Assembly (NCBI GenBank): GCA_036429605.1
Contig: CM071590.1
Location: forward strand, 5,022,001-5,086,000
Source of the DNA: Cladobotryum mycophilum
Lineage: Eukaryota > Ascomycota > Sordariomycetes > Hypocreales > Hypocreaceae
Length of the DNA: 64,000 bases
Direction: 5' to 3'
Shown here: piece by piece, positions 10,046 through 22,168 of the stretch
How positions within the stretch are numbered: position 1 is the first letter of the stretch
How the letters are laid out: the number at the start of each line of letters is the position of its first letter
Made by a program: the position numbers and the translations under genes
Notes under the pieces: model-generated
Seen by the model: the letters and a program-made list of their open reading frames with translations, nothing else
Databases searched by the model: none
What the model was told of the DNA's origin: nothing

Positions 10046-12112
10046 GGTATTGCATGGGTATTGAAATATCACTATGTATGAGATAATTAGAAAATAGACG
10101 AGACAGGCAGAAGCATTAGAAATCGGGGAAGATATTAGATACAAATCTGTCTACGGTGTTCAGCGTTCCGATGTTTGTTTTCCTATTTTTGCGTGCCTCT
10201 TTGTTATTACATCTGTAAACATGGCAGCCCGTAAATACTTCTAGACGTGGACATGAGATGGCCTACCTTTATTTAATATAATAGTTTGTCTTTCTCCTCG
10301 TGGTATTGTGATGGCTAATGTCCCAGACGCTGTTGACGCTGTTCTTGTCATTGACCCTGGGCTTTTTCCCTTGTGCTGTACTCGCTCCAGATTCAGGGCT
10401 GTCCGATCCCTCGGCTTTACAAACTGAATGATGTAAAGTTTGGAATTGTTGAATTTGGCCGGCGGAAGTCGAATGCGTGTCGATTGATGTGTTGTGAGGC
10501 GGTTGGTTAATTCCTTCTCGAGGCGAGCGTTTGTATAGGTTAGTATGTAAATGTCTTGTGTTGTGAACAGCATCATGACAGATGCAAGACTCAATTTTGT
10601 TGTTCCTCTTGATTCTCCTTGTTTGGAACTTGCTCTACCTACTTTCAAATTACCCCGTGGAAATTCTGCTCATATCACAACCTTGCTATTACTAGTGGTG
10701 GTGTTTTATCGTTTTCGTGAATTGGCTCCCCATACTCCTCCGTAAACGGTACCAATTCAGTGCCCCACCCCACTTACACCAAAAAGCCGGATGCAACTTC
10801 CTTCATTTGATGCGGCACGTGTTCTAGCGACATGTCAATTAATCTTGCATGTTACCAATCTCTCAAGTCTCAAGTCTCAAGTCTCAGGACTTTATCGCAT
10901 CTCCAATCCATCACCCACGACAACGAATTCTTGTGAAAAAGAGCTATTCTCTCGCTCCCGATCCGCCCGCCGTCTCACTTGCTGGATCCATTCCGACTGG
11001 TGCACGGTTGCACTCTGCGACGAATTCAGAAAAGTCGAAAACTCAGCTGCCATTGTCCGCCTCTTTACACAGCATGCTAGAGAGACTGAGGCTAAATAAG
11101 AAACGGACAAGGAATGAAGATCTCTTATCAGCAATTGCCTATCTTTTACCCCGGCTGATGACTGGCGGTGGAGCTACCGGAACGATGTAACAAAAGATAT
11201 CAAGCGGTTAAAAAGTAGAGATAAACAACAGCACGATTCATATACCTACGCTGACTTATGGCTTTAGTAATGACAGGGGATTCTTATCGCGCATTACAGG
11301 CAATTGTCAAACGAACATCCTGCTCCTCATTCGTCGGCTCTACCCCCGAAAACATGGCGAGCAGCCGTTTATTCTGATATGCAAAACAGCTGAGACAGGT
11401 CGCAACGCAGACACGAGATGGAAGCGGATGCTACCACAGTGATTCAGATGCCCGCGGGGAAAGATACATAATGTCACATCTCCCTTCATATTTAAGAATT
11501 TCAATTTCAAAATATGAAACTTTCTCGAGGAATTCAACTCCTTCACACATCTGCAGCCGATATCCCACGAGAGGAAAACGATTCAAGGTGCATCCATCTC
11601 TCTGCGTGCATGTGACAGCATCCGTCTTATCAGCGGCTCATCGACCGTCGACCGTCGACCGTCGGACCAACCATCTCTGCGCAACACCATGCGGGCAAAG
11701 ATAAGCCATCCTCAGCTTCGACTTCGGCTTCGGCTTCAGTCCAATGCAGCAATGCAGGGCCAACAGGAACCATCCCACGCTTTTCCTGCCCCCATCAACG
11801 CCCCAAATGTTCTTCCGCTTGTCAATCAGTGTTCCTGTCTACCGGATCATGGCCCTACCACTGCACCAGCGTACCCCTGATGCAGGAAGCGCCCACTAAA
11901 ATGGGGGAGCATTATGAATTTCGTGGAGGATTTGTAGAGTATATCTCGTAATAGTCTCTGATCAAACTCCAAGATCGGTTGATTTGGCGTCCTCAAATCT
12001 GGGATTGATCTGTCTTGGCATGATATAAGACAGCGCCACACATTCAGTCTGGGAGAATTCTAAACTTTTGAATCTTTTCGAGGATACCAGTTTCTCAACC
12101 ATTATTTTCATC
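10046..12112. other. Intergenic region and upstream DNA of the urea transporter
   Basis: About 2.1 kb without a gene I can support. Frames such as 10241-10648 (minus) and 10849-11190 (plus) have no domain or coding character. The part nearest the transporter carries several GATA-factor-type sites (see 11125-11704) and a tandem repeat of CGACCGT (about 11641-11663). Confidence 0.5.
11125..11704. promoter_or_regulatory. Cluster of GATA-factor sites upstream of the urea transporter
   Basis: Six matches to the HGATAR consensus, on either strand, lie within 580 bases: about 11125, 11139, 11219, 11284, 11627 and 11699. By a simple composition estimate that is roughly three times chance. Fungal GATA factors of the AreA/Nit2 type activate nitrogen-scavenging genes, and urea transporters are known targets, so nitrogen control is a reasonable inference. 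Function is not shown by sequence alone. Confidence 0.4.
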
Positions 12113-14253
12113 ATGTCAGGCTCAAGCTCTCCACCATTGAGCCAGGGCTACGGCTATGGCATTGTCCTGGGTCTTGGTTTCGCCTTTGCCATTTTCATGG
12201 TGAGACAGTTAATCTCAATTACTTGGACAGTTCGCTAACGCATTGTACCCAAGATCTCTGTGACACATATTCTCAAACGGTTCAACAATGAAGTCCAAAC
12301 TTCTGAAATGTTCAACACTGCAGGTCGTACAGTCAAATCCGGACTTGTCGCCTCAGCCGTCGTCTCCTCTTGGACATGGGCTGCGACTCTCCTTCAGAGT
12401 TCCGGTGTTTGCTACCGATATGGCGTCTCCGGTCCGTTTTGGTATGCGTCGGGCGCGACCGTTCAGATTTTGCTGTTCGCTACAATCGCAATCACACTGA
12501 AGAAACGAGCTCCTAATGCGCATACCTTCCTCGAGGTTATCAAGGCGCGATATGGCAAACCTGCCCATTTCACCTTCATTGTCTTTGGTCTTTTGACTAA
12601 CATTCTCGTCTCTCTTATGCTTGTTGTTGGTGGCGCCGCTACCATCAATGCCTTGACCGGAACTCATGCTGTTGCGGCCATCTTCCTGATCCCCATCCCT
12701 GTTGTAGCCTATAGCTTCACTGGTGGTTTGAAGGCTACATTTATCACCGACTATATTCACACCTTTGTTGTTCTCATCATCATCATGATTTTTGCTTTCA
12801 AGACGTATGCTACCGCCGATATTCTGGGTAGCCCCTCGGCCGTGTACGATTTGCTCATCAAAGCGGCCAAAGCTCACCCCGTTGACGGCAACGAAGGCGG
12901 AAGCTATCTCACGATGCGGTCTCACGGAGGCGCCATCTTCTTCGTCATCAATATTGTTGGCGGCTTTGGAACAGTCTTTCTCGACAACGGGTACTATAAC
13001 AAGGCTATCGCCGCGAGTCCAGTCCACGCACTTCCTGGGTATATCATGGGGGGCGCAGCTTGGTTTGCAATTCCATGGCTGACGGCTACGACACTCGGCC
13101 TTGCTGCTCTGGCGCTCGAATCTAGCCCTAGGTTCCCAACGTTCCCGAACCGCATGACAGAGGCAGAGGTTTCGGCTGGATTGGCTCTCCCATATGCTGC
13201 AGTGGCTCTTATGGGTAAAGGAGGTGCCATTGCGACGCTGATCATGTTGTTTCTGGCAGTCACATCAGCATTCAGCGCTGAACTGGTGGCAACTTCGTCC
13301 ATCTTTACCTATGATATATATCGCACGTACATCCGGCCCAATGCAAGCGGCAAAAGTCTCGTATGGGTATCGCACATGAGCATGATTGCCTATGCATTGG
13401 TTATCTGCTGTGTTTCCACGGGTCTGTGGTACAATGGCATTTCCATGGGCTATCTCTACCTTCTTATGGGTGTCCTCATCTCGGCGGCCGTAATTCCAGC
13501 AACTTTGACGCTGTTGTGGAGCGGTCAAAACCGATGGACTGCGACTTTGTCACCTATTCTGGGGACGGTTTGCGCCATTGTTGCCTGGTTAGTCACGGCG
13601 AAGAAGAAGTGCAGCAAGTTGGACGTTGAATGCACAGGATCAAACGACCCGATGCTGGCTGGAAATGTTGTAGCGTTGTTGGCGCCCCTGATCTTCGTTC
13701 CTATATGCTGTCTGATATTTGGAATTGACAAGTATGACTGGCAGTCGATGATGGATATTCGCAAAGCAGACGACCATGATGTGATTGAAGCGTCAGGATT
13801 GGATACGGAGGCTCAGCGAGAGTTGGAGACTAAGCAACAGGCAGATTTTGAAGAGGAACAGCGCAAGCTCAACCGAGCTTTTAAGATTGCCTCCATTGCC
13901 ACCGTCGCCATGTAAGTTACTCGACTTTTCCAACCATTTCTGTTTCGCTAATTGCTTCTAGGGCCGTATCTTTACTTGTTCTGTGGCCAATGCCCATGTA
14001 TGGCACTGGATACATTTTCTCCAAGCGCTTCTTCACTGGCTGGGTCACAGTAGGCATCATTTGGATTTTCTGCTCCTTTATTGCGGTTGGACTATATCCA
14101 GCATGGGAGAGCAGATCGACATTGGCGCGGATCACCAAGGCGATAGTCACGGGCAAGAGGCCACAGAAACATACAGAGCCAGTCATCGTGGGTGAGGAGA
14201 CGAGTGGAACACTGACTCCAGAAAAGTCGGGTTATGATGTTAAGACGGTCTAA
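12113..14253 (+). CDS. DUR3: DUR3-type urea/polyamine:H+ symporter
   Basis: Plasma-membrane urea transporter of the sodium:solute symporter superfamily. Three exons, 12113-12199, 12254-13911 and 13962-14253, joined by GT-AG introns of 54 and 50 nt, giving 678 residues. The order is typical of Dur3: a first helix with GYGYGIVLGLGF, the AGRTVKSGLVASAVVSSWTW segment, about 15 hydrophobic helices, a central GGFGTVFLDNGYYNKAIAAS motif, TSAFSAELVATSSIFTYDIY, and a charged cytosolic segment rich in Glu and Gln before the last two helices. The start at 12113 gives an N-terminus matching the family. GATA-type sites upstream suggest nitrogen repression. No urease or urea amidolyase gene is adjacent. 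Confidence 0.95.
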
Positions 14254-15015
14254 ATTATTGATCAGTTTAATGAAATTTCTTCCTGCTCCTGTTTCTCAAG
14301 ACGTACTGATGAATCAGCCCTGGAGAGTGTTTATGCGCAGTGTTTTTTAAGAAGCCTAAAATGACCCTGGAGCTCTAAGAGGTGAGGGAGGGTTCATATT
14401 TAAGCTTAGAATAGAGTAGCTGCTGTGGCGTGAAACGGCTTGTTCCATCTCCCGAGTTGGTCTCAGCCGATATGACAGCTGAACTTGATGAAGCGTAATG
14501 CGGCATGACATCCTCCCGCATCCTTGACAGCAATCCAACATTGCTCGAATTGATCAAGATGTAGATTCCCTCTCTCTCTCTCTCTCCTTATGAGTGAAAC
14601 ATTTCGCAACAGCCGTTGAATTAACCGAATTCTCCAAGAACATATGGGGTTTACGCTCTATATACTTTATTATGGGAACGCCGTTGTCAACTAAGCCTGT
14701 GCCTGCATCACGTTTCGAAGGACTCAGCTTGCCAAGCAGGCCAAGAGACGCGAAGCCTCTAGTGCCGTGATGATCTTCGGAGGCCATTGTCTGAAGTAGG
14801 TGTTGGCTGACATTTAGTTATTTTATTTAAAGCTTGTATTTTTCATCCCCTTTGTCTTCTTCGTCCTCGTCCTCGTCTTCCTCTTCTTTACAAGAAAACA
14901 TAATCTATGATTGAACTCAGGAAAGGGGTTAAAGGAAGAGGTGAATTCAAGGTTCCAACGACTGATCTACCTTTTTGATAATAGCCTCTTATAAAGCGAG
15001 AGAAGGCATCCCATC
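14254..15015. other. Intergenic region
   Basis: Contains a short CT repeat (about 14567-14587) and a pyrimidine-rich stretch (about 14845-14886) before the next gene. No coding frame is supported. Confidence 0.5.
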
Positions 15016-15996
15016 ATGATCCCCATACTGCTTCTCGCACTCTTACTGCCACTTGCATCCCCCTTCTGCGAGAAAGAATGCCAACCCATCTCCTCCCTCC
15101 TCCAATCCTGCTCTCTCCCGCCCCTCTCCACACCATGGTCCTCCATCCCCGAGCCCTCCACTCGCAACGTCACCGGCCTACCCAAGGTCCTCGGCGGCTC
15201 AACCAAGGGTCCCGAAACCTCCGTCGTGGGATCCTACGCCCAGGCGGCGTGCTTCTGCACGAGAGCCCGCGTAGAGATTAATCCTTGCGCGGCGTGCTTT
15301 GATGCGGATCGGTTCGAGAATGGGGGCGGGGCGAGGAGGGATGGGGAGAGGGTGGCGGGGGCGTATAGGCGTGATTGCAAGGAGTTTGGGTATTTTGCGA
15401 ATGAGACGCTGGCGTACCCTTCTACGACACGGGCTTCCATGCCTGCGCAGACCGGCCTCGGCACATCAAGCGACTGCAGCAGTGTATGCCGCGTCGTCAA
15501 ATCGCAAATCGCAGAATGCGAATTAACACCCCTGGGTCGACGCTTCAAACCCCTGGGAGTAGATATGGTTCCCTCGCCCGGAGGATCGAACTACTACGGT
15601 TGGCTGCTCTTTAATCGCACGAGCGCGGAGTGTATGTGTACGAAACCTGTTCTGCGGCGGTTGTCCGCGTGTAGGTGGTGTATTGCGTCCAACTACGCGG
15701 AAGAGGGGGGACAAGAAGAAGGAGAAGGAGAAGAGGATGTAGACATGGTAAGCTACTACGAGGCGGATTGCACGTCATTGGGGTATTGGACGGATTCGCA
15801 GGAGGTGGTTCCAGAGGAAGGGGATGATGAGAAGGATAGGGGTGGGGGTGGGGGTGTGCCGACCTCGTTGGTGCCGACGATGGGCGCAGGACCGACTGGA
15901 GGGCCTGGGGATAGTGGTATAGGAAGAGTAGATTCGCGATCTGCGATGATGATTCTTGGGCTATCGCTTTTCTTCAGTGTTGGTCTACCCCTGTAG
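15016..15996 (+). CDS. Secreted, probably GPI-anchored cysteine-rich protein with a duplicated domain
   Basis: Single exon, 326 residues, function unknown. A signal peptide is visible (residues 1-17, hydrophobic core ILLLALLLPL). The C-terminus has a Gly/Pro/Ser-rich linker and a hydrophobic tail after a small-residue stretch, as in GPI-anchored proteins. The body contains two copies of one cysteine pattern: C-x3-C-x9-C, then C-x-C-x9/10-C-x2-C, then DC-x3-GY. Copy 1 spans about residues 18-130 and copy 2 about 155-255. Both copies share the endings EFGYF and SLGYW. Several N-glycosylation sequons are present (NVT, NET, NRT). An acidic low-complexity stretch interrupts copy 2. I do not recognise a named family; it could be a surface or matrix protein. 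Confidence 0.7.
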   Translation: MIPILLLALLLPLASPFCEKECQPISSLLQSCSLPPLSTPWSSIPEPSTRNVTGLPKVLGGSTKGPETSVVGSYAQAACFCTRARVEINPCAACFDADRFENGGGARRDGERVAGAYRRDCKEFGYFANETLAYPSTTRASMPAQTGLGTSSDCSSVCRVVKSQIAECELTPLGRRFKPLGVDMVPSPGGSNYYGWLLFNRTSAECMCTKPVLRRLSACRWCIASNYAEEGGQEEGEGEEDVDMVSYYEADCTSLGYWTDSQEVVPEEGDDEKDRGGGGGVPTSLVPTMGAGPTGGPGDSGIGRVDSRSAMMILGLSLFFSVGLPL

Positions 15997-16518
15997 CTTG
16001 CACGCACGAATGACAATCAAGTGTGAATACTGGTGCAACCAATAACTCTCATGCAAAGAACAGAGGATCCTTTACCAAACCATATATAACTTATGATTCA
16101 TAATCTTTCAACTCTAGCCCTGGGGGTCCTTGTTACTTAATGTTTTGACCTAATCTCTAGCTATTGTCACATACAACAGGACTCAACGACAGATAGAACG
16201 TCGAGCTCCCTCGGATACTGAACGCATGTGCACAGCGAATGCTCAACGCAAATTGAGTAACGCTAATATCTGACCTACAATGAACACAATGAGATGAAGT
16301 GGTGCTCCGACATGGATACCAAATAAATATCACATAAAGGCGCCTTCAGCTCCGCAAGGAATAACTAAATTACACAACACTATCATTACATGCAATCACA
16401 TAAGAAAGCAAAAATGGTATCCAAACAACGTCTTTTAGATTGAGAAAATCGTACACTCCAAACCTCCTACTGATAAATATACACAACTAGAATAGACTCA
16501 TAAACTCTCAATACCAGC
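15997..16518. other. Intergenic region
   Basis: Between the convergent ends of the cysteine-rich protein gene and the chitinase gene. AT-rich, with no coding frame or notable repeat. It probably holds both 3' untranslated regions. Confidence 0.5.
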
Positions 16519-19500
16519 TTACAGAGCAAAGACTTGGACAGCCACCATGGCAAGAACACCAACCACACTAACGCAGAGCATGGAGGCACTGTTTGTCACG
16601 GGAACAATTGGGGGAGATGGAGGCTCAACAGGGACACCTGACCAGCCGCCAGTGGGAGCTGGGACACCAGGCACAACACCTGTGCCAACGGGAGCGCCCG
16701 GAGCAGGCCCAGTGGGGCAATTGGAACCATTGCAACCATCACCGACGGACGGCTGGGGAACAACAACGATGGTGGTAGGACGAGCAATGGTCTGCAACCC
16801 GGTGGAGCCAGGAACCTTGACGCTAGTATAGGGAGCCACAGGCGTCTTAGGGACCTCAGGAGTCTCGGGTGTTTCTGGAGCCTCAGGAGTCGTGACAGGG
16901 CTGCTCTCACCAGGCTTGATGACTGGGGCATTCTTAGGGACATCGGGAGTCTCTGGAGCCTCGGGAGTCTGGACAGGACCGCCCTTACCAGGTTGAGTGG
17001 CTGGGGTTCCCTGAGGAAGCTCAGGAGCCTTGGGCGTCTTGATGGGATCGCTCTCACCAGGAGACTTAACAGGGGTATCCTCAGGAGCCTCAGGAGTTGT
17101 GACAGGGCTACCCTCACCAGGCCGAATGACAGGGGTATTCTCAGGAGGGCTAATAGGACCGGGGCCAGAGGGGATTGCAGTCGCAGTCGCAGTGACGGGG
17201 CAGATGGTGGTATACCAAGGAATAGTCTGTGTAGTAACCTTACCAACAGGGCAATTGACAACCTCAGGGGCACAAGAGGTGACGGTGTGAATCTTAGTCG
17301 TGTACACGGTGCTGGTGGTCCATGGAGCTTCAGTAATAGTAGGCTTAGGGGCTTGAGCGGTCTGAGTAACAGGACAGACAGTGGTGTACAGGGGAATAGT
17401 CTCAGTGGTCACCTTTCCAACAGGACAGTCAACAACGTAGGCTGGGCATTTGGTGACTGTGTGGACTGAGGTGGTGAAGACGGTGCTAGTAGTCATCGGA
17501 ACTGAGCTAGGACCAGTAGTGGTAGAGTTCCAGCCAGTGGGGTTGACGGTAGAGCCTGGAAGGCCAGCAGAGGCCTGGGTAGAAGTAGGGTACGACGGAA
17601 TAGCAGAGCCGGTGCTGGCCACAGAGTGAGTGGACACATCGGAGGACTCTACCTGACTGGGGTTAGAAGTTGGGGCTGGCTTGCCCGAGGTAACGACAAC
17701 ATTCCCAGAAGTGCTCGCTACGGAGTGAGTAGACACACCGGAGGATTCTACCTGACTAGGGATGCTGAAAGTTGGGGCTGGCTTGCTCGAGGTAACGACA
17801 ACACTGCCGGAAGAACTGTGGGAACCCTGGCTAGAGGTGCTAGTGAAAACATCACCGGGGGCATCTGTTGAGGCACTGACAGAGGCAGTGGTGGTCTCCA
17901 CTCGGGTTGAGGCTAGCGAAGTTGTAACAGCATCGGTAGTGCTCAAGATGGTAGTGGACTCAGCCGAGCTTAATGTAGTCACCGGTTTGTTAGAAGCAAT
18001 AGAAGTACTAGGCTCGCCATAGGTGCCAGTGGTGGCAGGCTCAGTGGAAGCGTCGGAAGTCAACACGCTGGAAGTGGTAGGCTCAACAGGAGTTGTCAAC
18101 GAGGTGGTAATGTGTTCAGCAGAAGTGCTTGTTCTTGTAGACTTAGTAGGGTCGCCTAGCGACGTTGAAACATCAGAAGTCATTGCAGGTTGAGTGAACG
18201 CGGTCGAGGACGTCGAGGTTGTCTCCCACATGGAAGTTGTTACCGTGGGCTCAGCAGATGTCAATGAAGTGGTGGGCTGGGTAGAAATGCTCGTGCTTGC
18301 AGGCTCAGTAAGAAGTGTTGACTCTGAGCGACTAGACGCAGTGGTAGGCTGAGTCGACGTTGTTGAGGTTGTTTCGTATGCAGAAGTTGCCGTAGTGGAC
18401 TGAACAGATGTTGTGGACTGAGAAGATGCCGTAGACTGAACAGACGTTGTGGACTGAGAAGATGCCGTGGACTGAGAAGATGTCGTGGACTGAGAAGATG
18501 TCGTGGACTGAGAAGATATAGTGGACTGAGCAGACGTTGTCGACGTAGCAGACGTTGTCCATGTAGAAGATGTTGTCGACGTAGTGGTGGACTTGACAGA
18601 GGTAGAAGTCGAAGTAGTTGTCGTCAGAGCAGAAGTGGTAGAGGTAGTAGTTGAGACAGCCGAAGAACTGGTAGATGAGGTGCTGGTAGCCTTGGAAGTA
18701 GTTGAGGAGACAGACGTGCTTGTCGTAGAGGTCGGGACAGCAGCGCAGCCATACCTGAGCGCCTCCATGACATGCTGCTGGTAGGCCTTGCCATCGACAA
18801 CATTCATGTCGCCCTGAGTAAGATCCCACAATGAAATACCACCAAAGTGCCTTCGATTCTTGATCAAGCAGACAAGCTCCTTCATCTGCGTAGGAGTAAG
18901 ATAACCATTGCTTGCAGCATGAGGGGAAGCTGGAAGACCAATATAAAGTTTGGCGTCCCTGCTCTTGTCGCTGCTAGCAATGATGCTCTCCCACTCATCG
19001 TAGTTGAATCTGTCGTTGAGCCCAAGCAGCGATCCAAGTCCAAGACCGTCATTGAGAGTAATCAAATGGTGGTCAGGAACAGCGTCGCAACCCGGGTTGT
19101 TGTAAAATTGGATGTTGAGTCTATCAAAAGCGGCGTGCTGGATCATCTGCTGCATGTAGGCCAAGTTGAAGGAGGTAGGACACTGTGGAGAACCAGTGAT
19201 CATGAGGCCAGGGTCGAGGGAACGAAATATGTCAATCATGGTAATGTACGGCCGATTGTCTGGTTTAAGTTAGAGGCCACCTTTCTACAAATTGAGCCTG
19301 AGCTTCAACGTACCATATCCAGCTTCAATATCAAAGTCAAAACCATCAACGGAGGTGTGCTCTGTGGGGCCAATGTCGAAAGGACGAGGCCCAGTCCAAT
19401 CAGAGCGGTAGGGACCAAAGGCGTTGTAGAGGAAGTCGGCAAAGCTTTCTCCGTTCCTCCTGCTGCTAACCTCATAATTTCCTCTATCAGGGTCGCCACC

Positions 19501-19861
19501 AATACTCAAGAGGACTTTAACACCACGAGACTTGCAGTAAGGAATGTCCTGCTTCAGCCAGTAGCAGTTGCTCAAAAGGTTGGATTCATGGCCGCCCTTG
19601 ACAGTATAGGTTCCATTCCAGCAATGGCCGGCGAAGTTGGTTCCTGGAAGACCCGAGATCTCGTTCTCCGGCGACGAGTTGACAAATCCCAAAGTGACAG
19701 TGTCGATGCCAGTGTCACAGTGGTCGCGGAGACGATCACTACCTAATTGCCCCTGGTGATAACGCGTTAGTGTCTTATTGGGAGAGCTGCTCAAGGTTCG
19801 AACGACTTACAAAAAAGCCATTGAGCACACCAAAGGTGGCGCCGGCTGCGGCGAGAGCCAT
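16519..19861 (-). CDS. GPI-anchored GH18 (class III type) chitinase with long Ser/Thr and Pro repeats
   Basis: Chitin-hydrolysing wall enzyme. Exons 19861-19811, 19752-19314 and 19259-16519, with introns of 58 and 54 nt; 1076 residues as modelled. The catalytic motif DGFDFDIE (residues 153-160, E160 the proton donor) is intact, as is KVLLSIGG. After the catalytic domain (to about residue 320) come a Ser/Thr-rich stalk with hexapeptide repeats, two tandem copies of a four-cysteine-like module (each with HTVT.C, NCPVGKVTT or DCPVGKVTT, and YTT.CPVT), Pro/Glu repeats, and a C-terminal hydrophobic GPI signal. The modelled first exon encodes only 17 residues and is not a convincing signal peptide, so an upstream exon or a different start may be missing. 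Roles could be wall remodelling or mycoparasitism. Confidence 0.9.
16850..17150 (-). repeat. Pro/Glu/Thr-rich tandem repeats in the chitinase C-terminal region
   Basis: Repeated segments of about 20-25 residues of the form P-V-x-x-PGE-x-x-P-V-x-TPEAPE, with four or five diverged copies. They lie between the two cysteine modules and the GPI signal and probably form an extended wall-spanning spacer. Confidence 0.75.
18395..18545 (-). repeat. 18-bp coding minisatellite in the chitinase stalk
   Basis: About eight tandem 18-bp units encode the hexapeptide QSTTSS and close variants (QSTASS, QSTTSV). Units are nearly identical at the DNA level, so copy number probably varies between strains and changes stalk length without a frameshift. 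Confidence 0.85.
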
Positions 19862-22168
19862 AATGAACGAAGGTGAATAGAAAGACTGAAATGTGGCCGA
19901 GGCCGTAAGGAACGTGATGATACTAAGATCAAGGAAAGGACGCAAACAAAAACCGTCTGCAACTGGCCTAGGACCGAGCCGTCTGAAGAATACACAGAAA
20001 CAAAGTTGGTGTGAGAAAGATGGTACAGAAGGCCAAGCAGAATCGAGGCGTTCGTCCCATTTTGACCTTTGCACCCACAGGCATTCTCTCACCAGTTACA
20101 ATACGGAGTACACTACAGGCAACCAACACCAAGGGGCTCTTAATGTGGATTCGGCTATTTCCTTTCTTGGCGCCCCTGGAGCCTCACATGGAGAAGTTTC
20201 CATCCTTTCTCCAGGCAGCATGGGGACTGGGCGGAGATAGCAGTTGGGAATGGCAATCTCGCTCACAACATGACCGTGAATGCAGGCAGCCGGACCACAA
20301 AAAGACCCCCCGTTCGGTTTGTTCATGCATGCATAGAGCGGGCGGCTGCTTTGTCTTATGCCGTTATTCAGGAACAGGCATAGCGGGACATCCAAGAGGT
20401 GGCCTGCCTCCAACGGTTATTGGTCTGAGCACGCGGGATCTATGGGGCAAACGGTGATGGTGGGTTCGGTGGATTCACACGTTTGCTTCGAGCCATTATC
20501 GCGAAGATTTTAGTTGTCTATTTTTTTCCTTTCCATTTCATGTTGGTAGTATCGCCGAGTCAATTCGAGCGAGACCCTAGTACGCCCTCCGGCTGACCAA
20601 AGAACAGTCAGGGTTAGTTCGCAACCACAGCGGAATACTCATGAGTTGAGCCAACATTTGAATTCGGTGAGTCAACAATTGTGGTTCTAAGCAACAAACC
20701 TAGGCGAGCGTGAAAGGGATGTTGCCGGCCGAGAGGATTTTTTCTTTTTTACCGCGGTCAGCAGAGGCCCTTGACACCCATTGCTTTGTTGCTGTTGCGT
20801 CTTCACATACACGGGTGGTACAGCAGCGGCCACAAGGAGACCCGAGATTATTCATCCAACTCCTTTATCCAAGATCATCTTATTCAAGGCTATGATGGGT
20901 GTGGTCGACTCCTGCAAGTGAAGCCAAGAGCGAAGCGAGTGGTGTCATTTCGCCTCACGGCTGGATAGATGACCTGCACAAAAGACACGGCATTCCCCTC
21001 CCCTGCAGCAAAAGGATTGCCCATTCACAGCCAAGTCCCTGTTTGCTCTGCGAGGAAGCGTGAGTGGCGTATCAGTAGACTCTCTTAAGGCGGGTGGGCT
21101 TGGATAAATTCCTCCAATAGGCAAGTAAGTAGATGCCTCCGCAATGAGCCCTTTCGGAGGATTAAGCCGGATTGACGAGATGATTACTCTTCGTGTCCTC
21201 TTCATCGTCTTCAAATGGTTTAGTTTGTGTGCGTGAAGAGGGAAAAGATTTTTTCATGTGGGGCAGATTTTATTCTTAGCAATAGGAATTTGAGGAAGTA
21301 ACGGAGGACCCATGTCGGAAGCAGCGACCAACACCAATAGCCCATCCCGACATCACACATCAATCACACGGCTTCTTCCTTGAATGCATGCAACATTGAC
21401 ATCAGAAGCATCTGTTGGGCGGAGAGAAAGCAAGCATGTCGCCAACCGTTGCAATCTAATTCCTGAAAAGGCCTAATGACCGGGGATACTACCTAATAAA
21501 GATTGATAAACACTTATTTTGGAAATGCATTGAATAAAAATATTACCAGCATAAAGTTAAGCAGATAGTGTAATCTAACGGGCCTGCACTTTGTCTTTCG
21601 CTTAATGCCCTTCATCATTCACAATTCAAGGGATGCTTGTTCGTTCTCCATTAGGGCCCTTCCTCTGCCTTGGTCAGCCTGATGAAAACATCATTAGCCC
21701 CCTTCGGTAATCTTCTGTCCGATCAAATGCTGATCACTGGAGACACGGTTGCCAGGGAAAGGGCTCTATATACCGAGATTGCCTATACAAAGTACGCCCG
21801 TCTCTTCAGCACTGTTGGGTGGATACGGCCGCCAAGAACTAGGCCGGTTCAGGAGTTCTGAACTCTGTTGTAAGCAGGGAACTTGGGCTCGGAATCTCGG
21901 ATCCAGATGCTTGCTTCTTTTTTATATTATTACAAAAGGAAAACCAATGTTCCCCCTTATTGCTATGCTGTTCCACGGGCACATACTTGGTACTCCGAAA
22001 AGGAGCGGTATTGATGAAATCAGTATAAGCTATTCCTGGTATTATAATCTTATCTCAACCTCTTGATCATTGAGATCATAAGAGAGCACAATACACTATT
22101 TCTATAATCCATCATGTTGGTACAAATTGAATAGACACCCCTTGCTACAAAACGCCAAGTTGCCCCTT
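19862..22168. other. Intergenic region upstream of the chitinase gene
   Basis: About 2.3 kb with no supportable gene. It may contain a missing first exon of the chitinase gene (19862-20092 stays open in frame with its start). One TACGGAGTA motif lies at 20102. The stretch at about 21470-21570 is AT-rich. Confidence 0.5.

Noticed and set aside
12353..13027. 224-codon minus-strand open frame
   Set aside because: Antisense shadow of the urea transporter exon, whose family identity is clear on the plus strand.
16596..17273. 225-codon minus-strand open frame, Leu/Arg-rich
   Set aside because: Out-of-frame shadow of the chitinase Pro/Glu repeats; its periodicity comes from the repeat.
18847..19746. 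299-codon plus-strand open frame
   Set aside because: Antisense shadow of the chitinase catalytic domain, which has intact catalytic motifs and valid splice sites on the minus strand.
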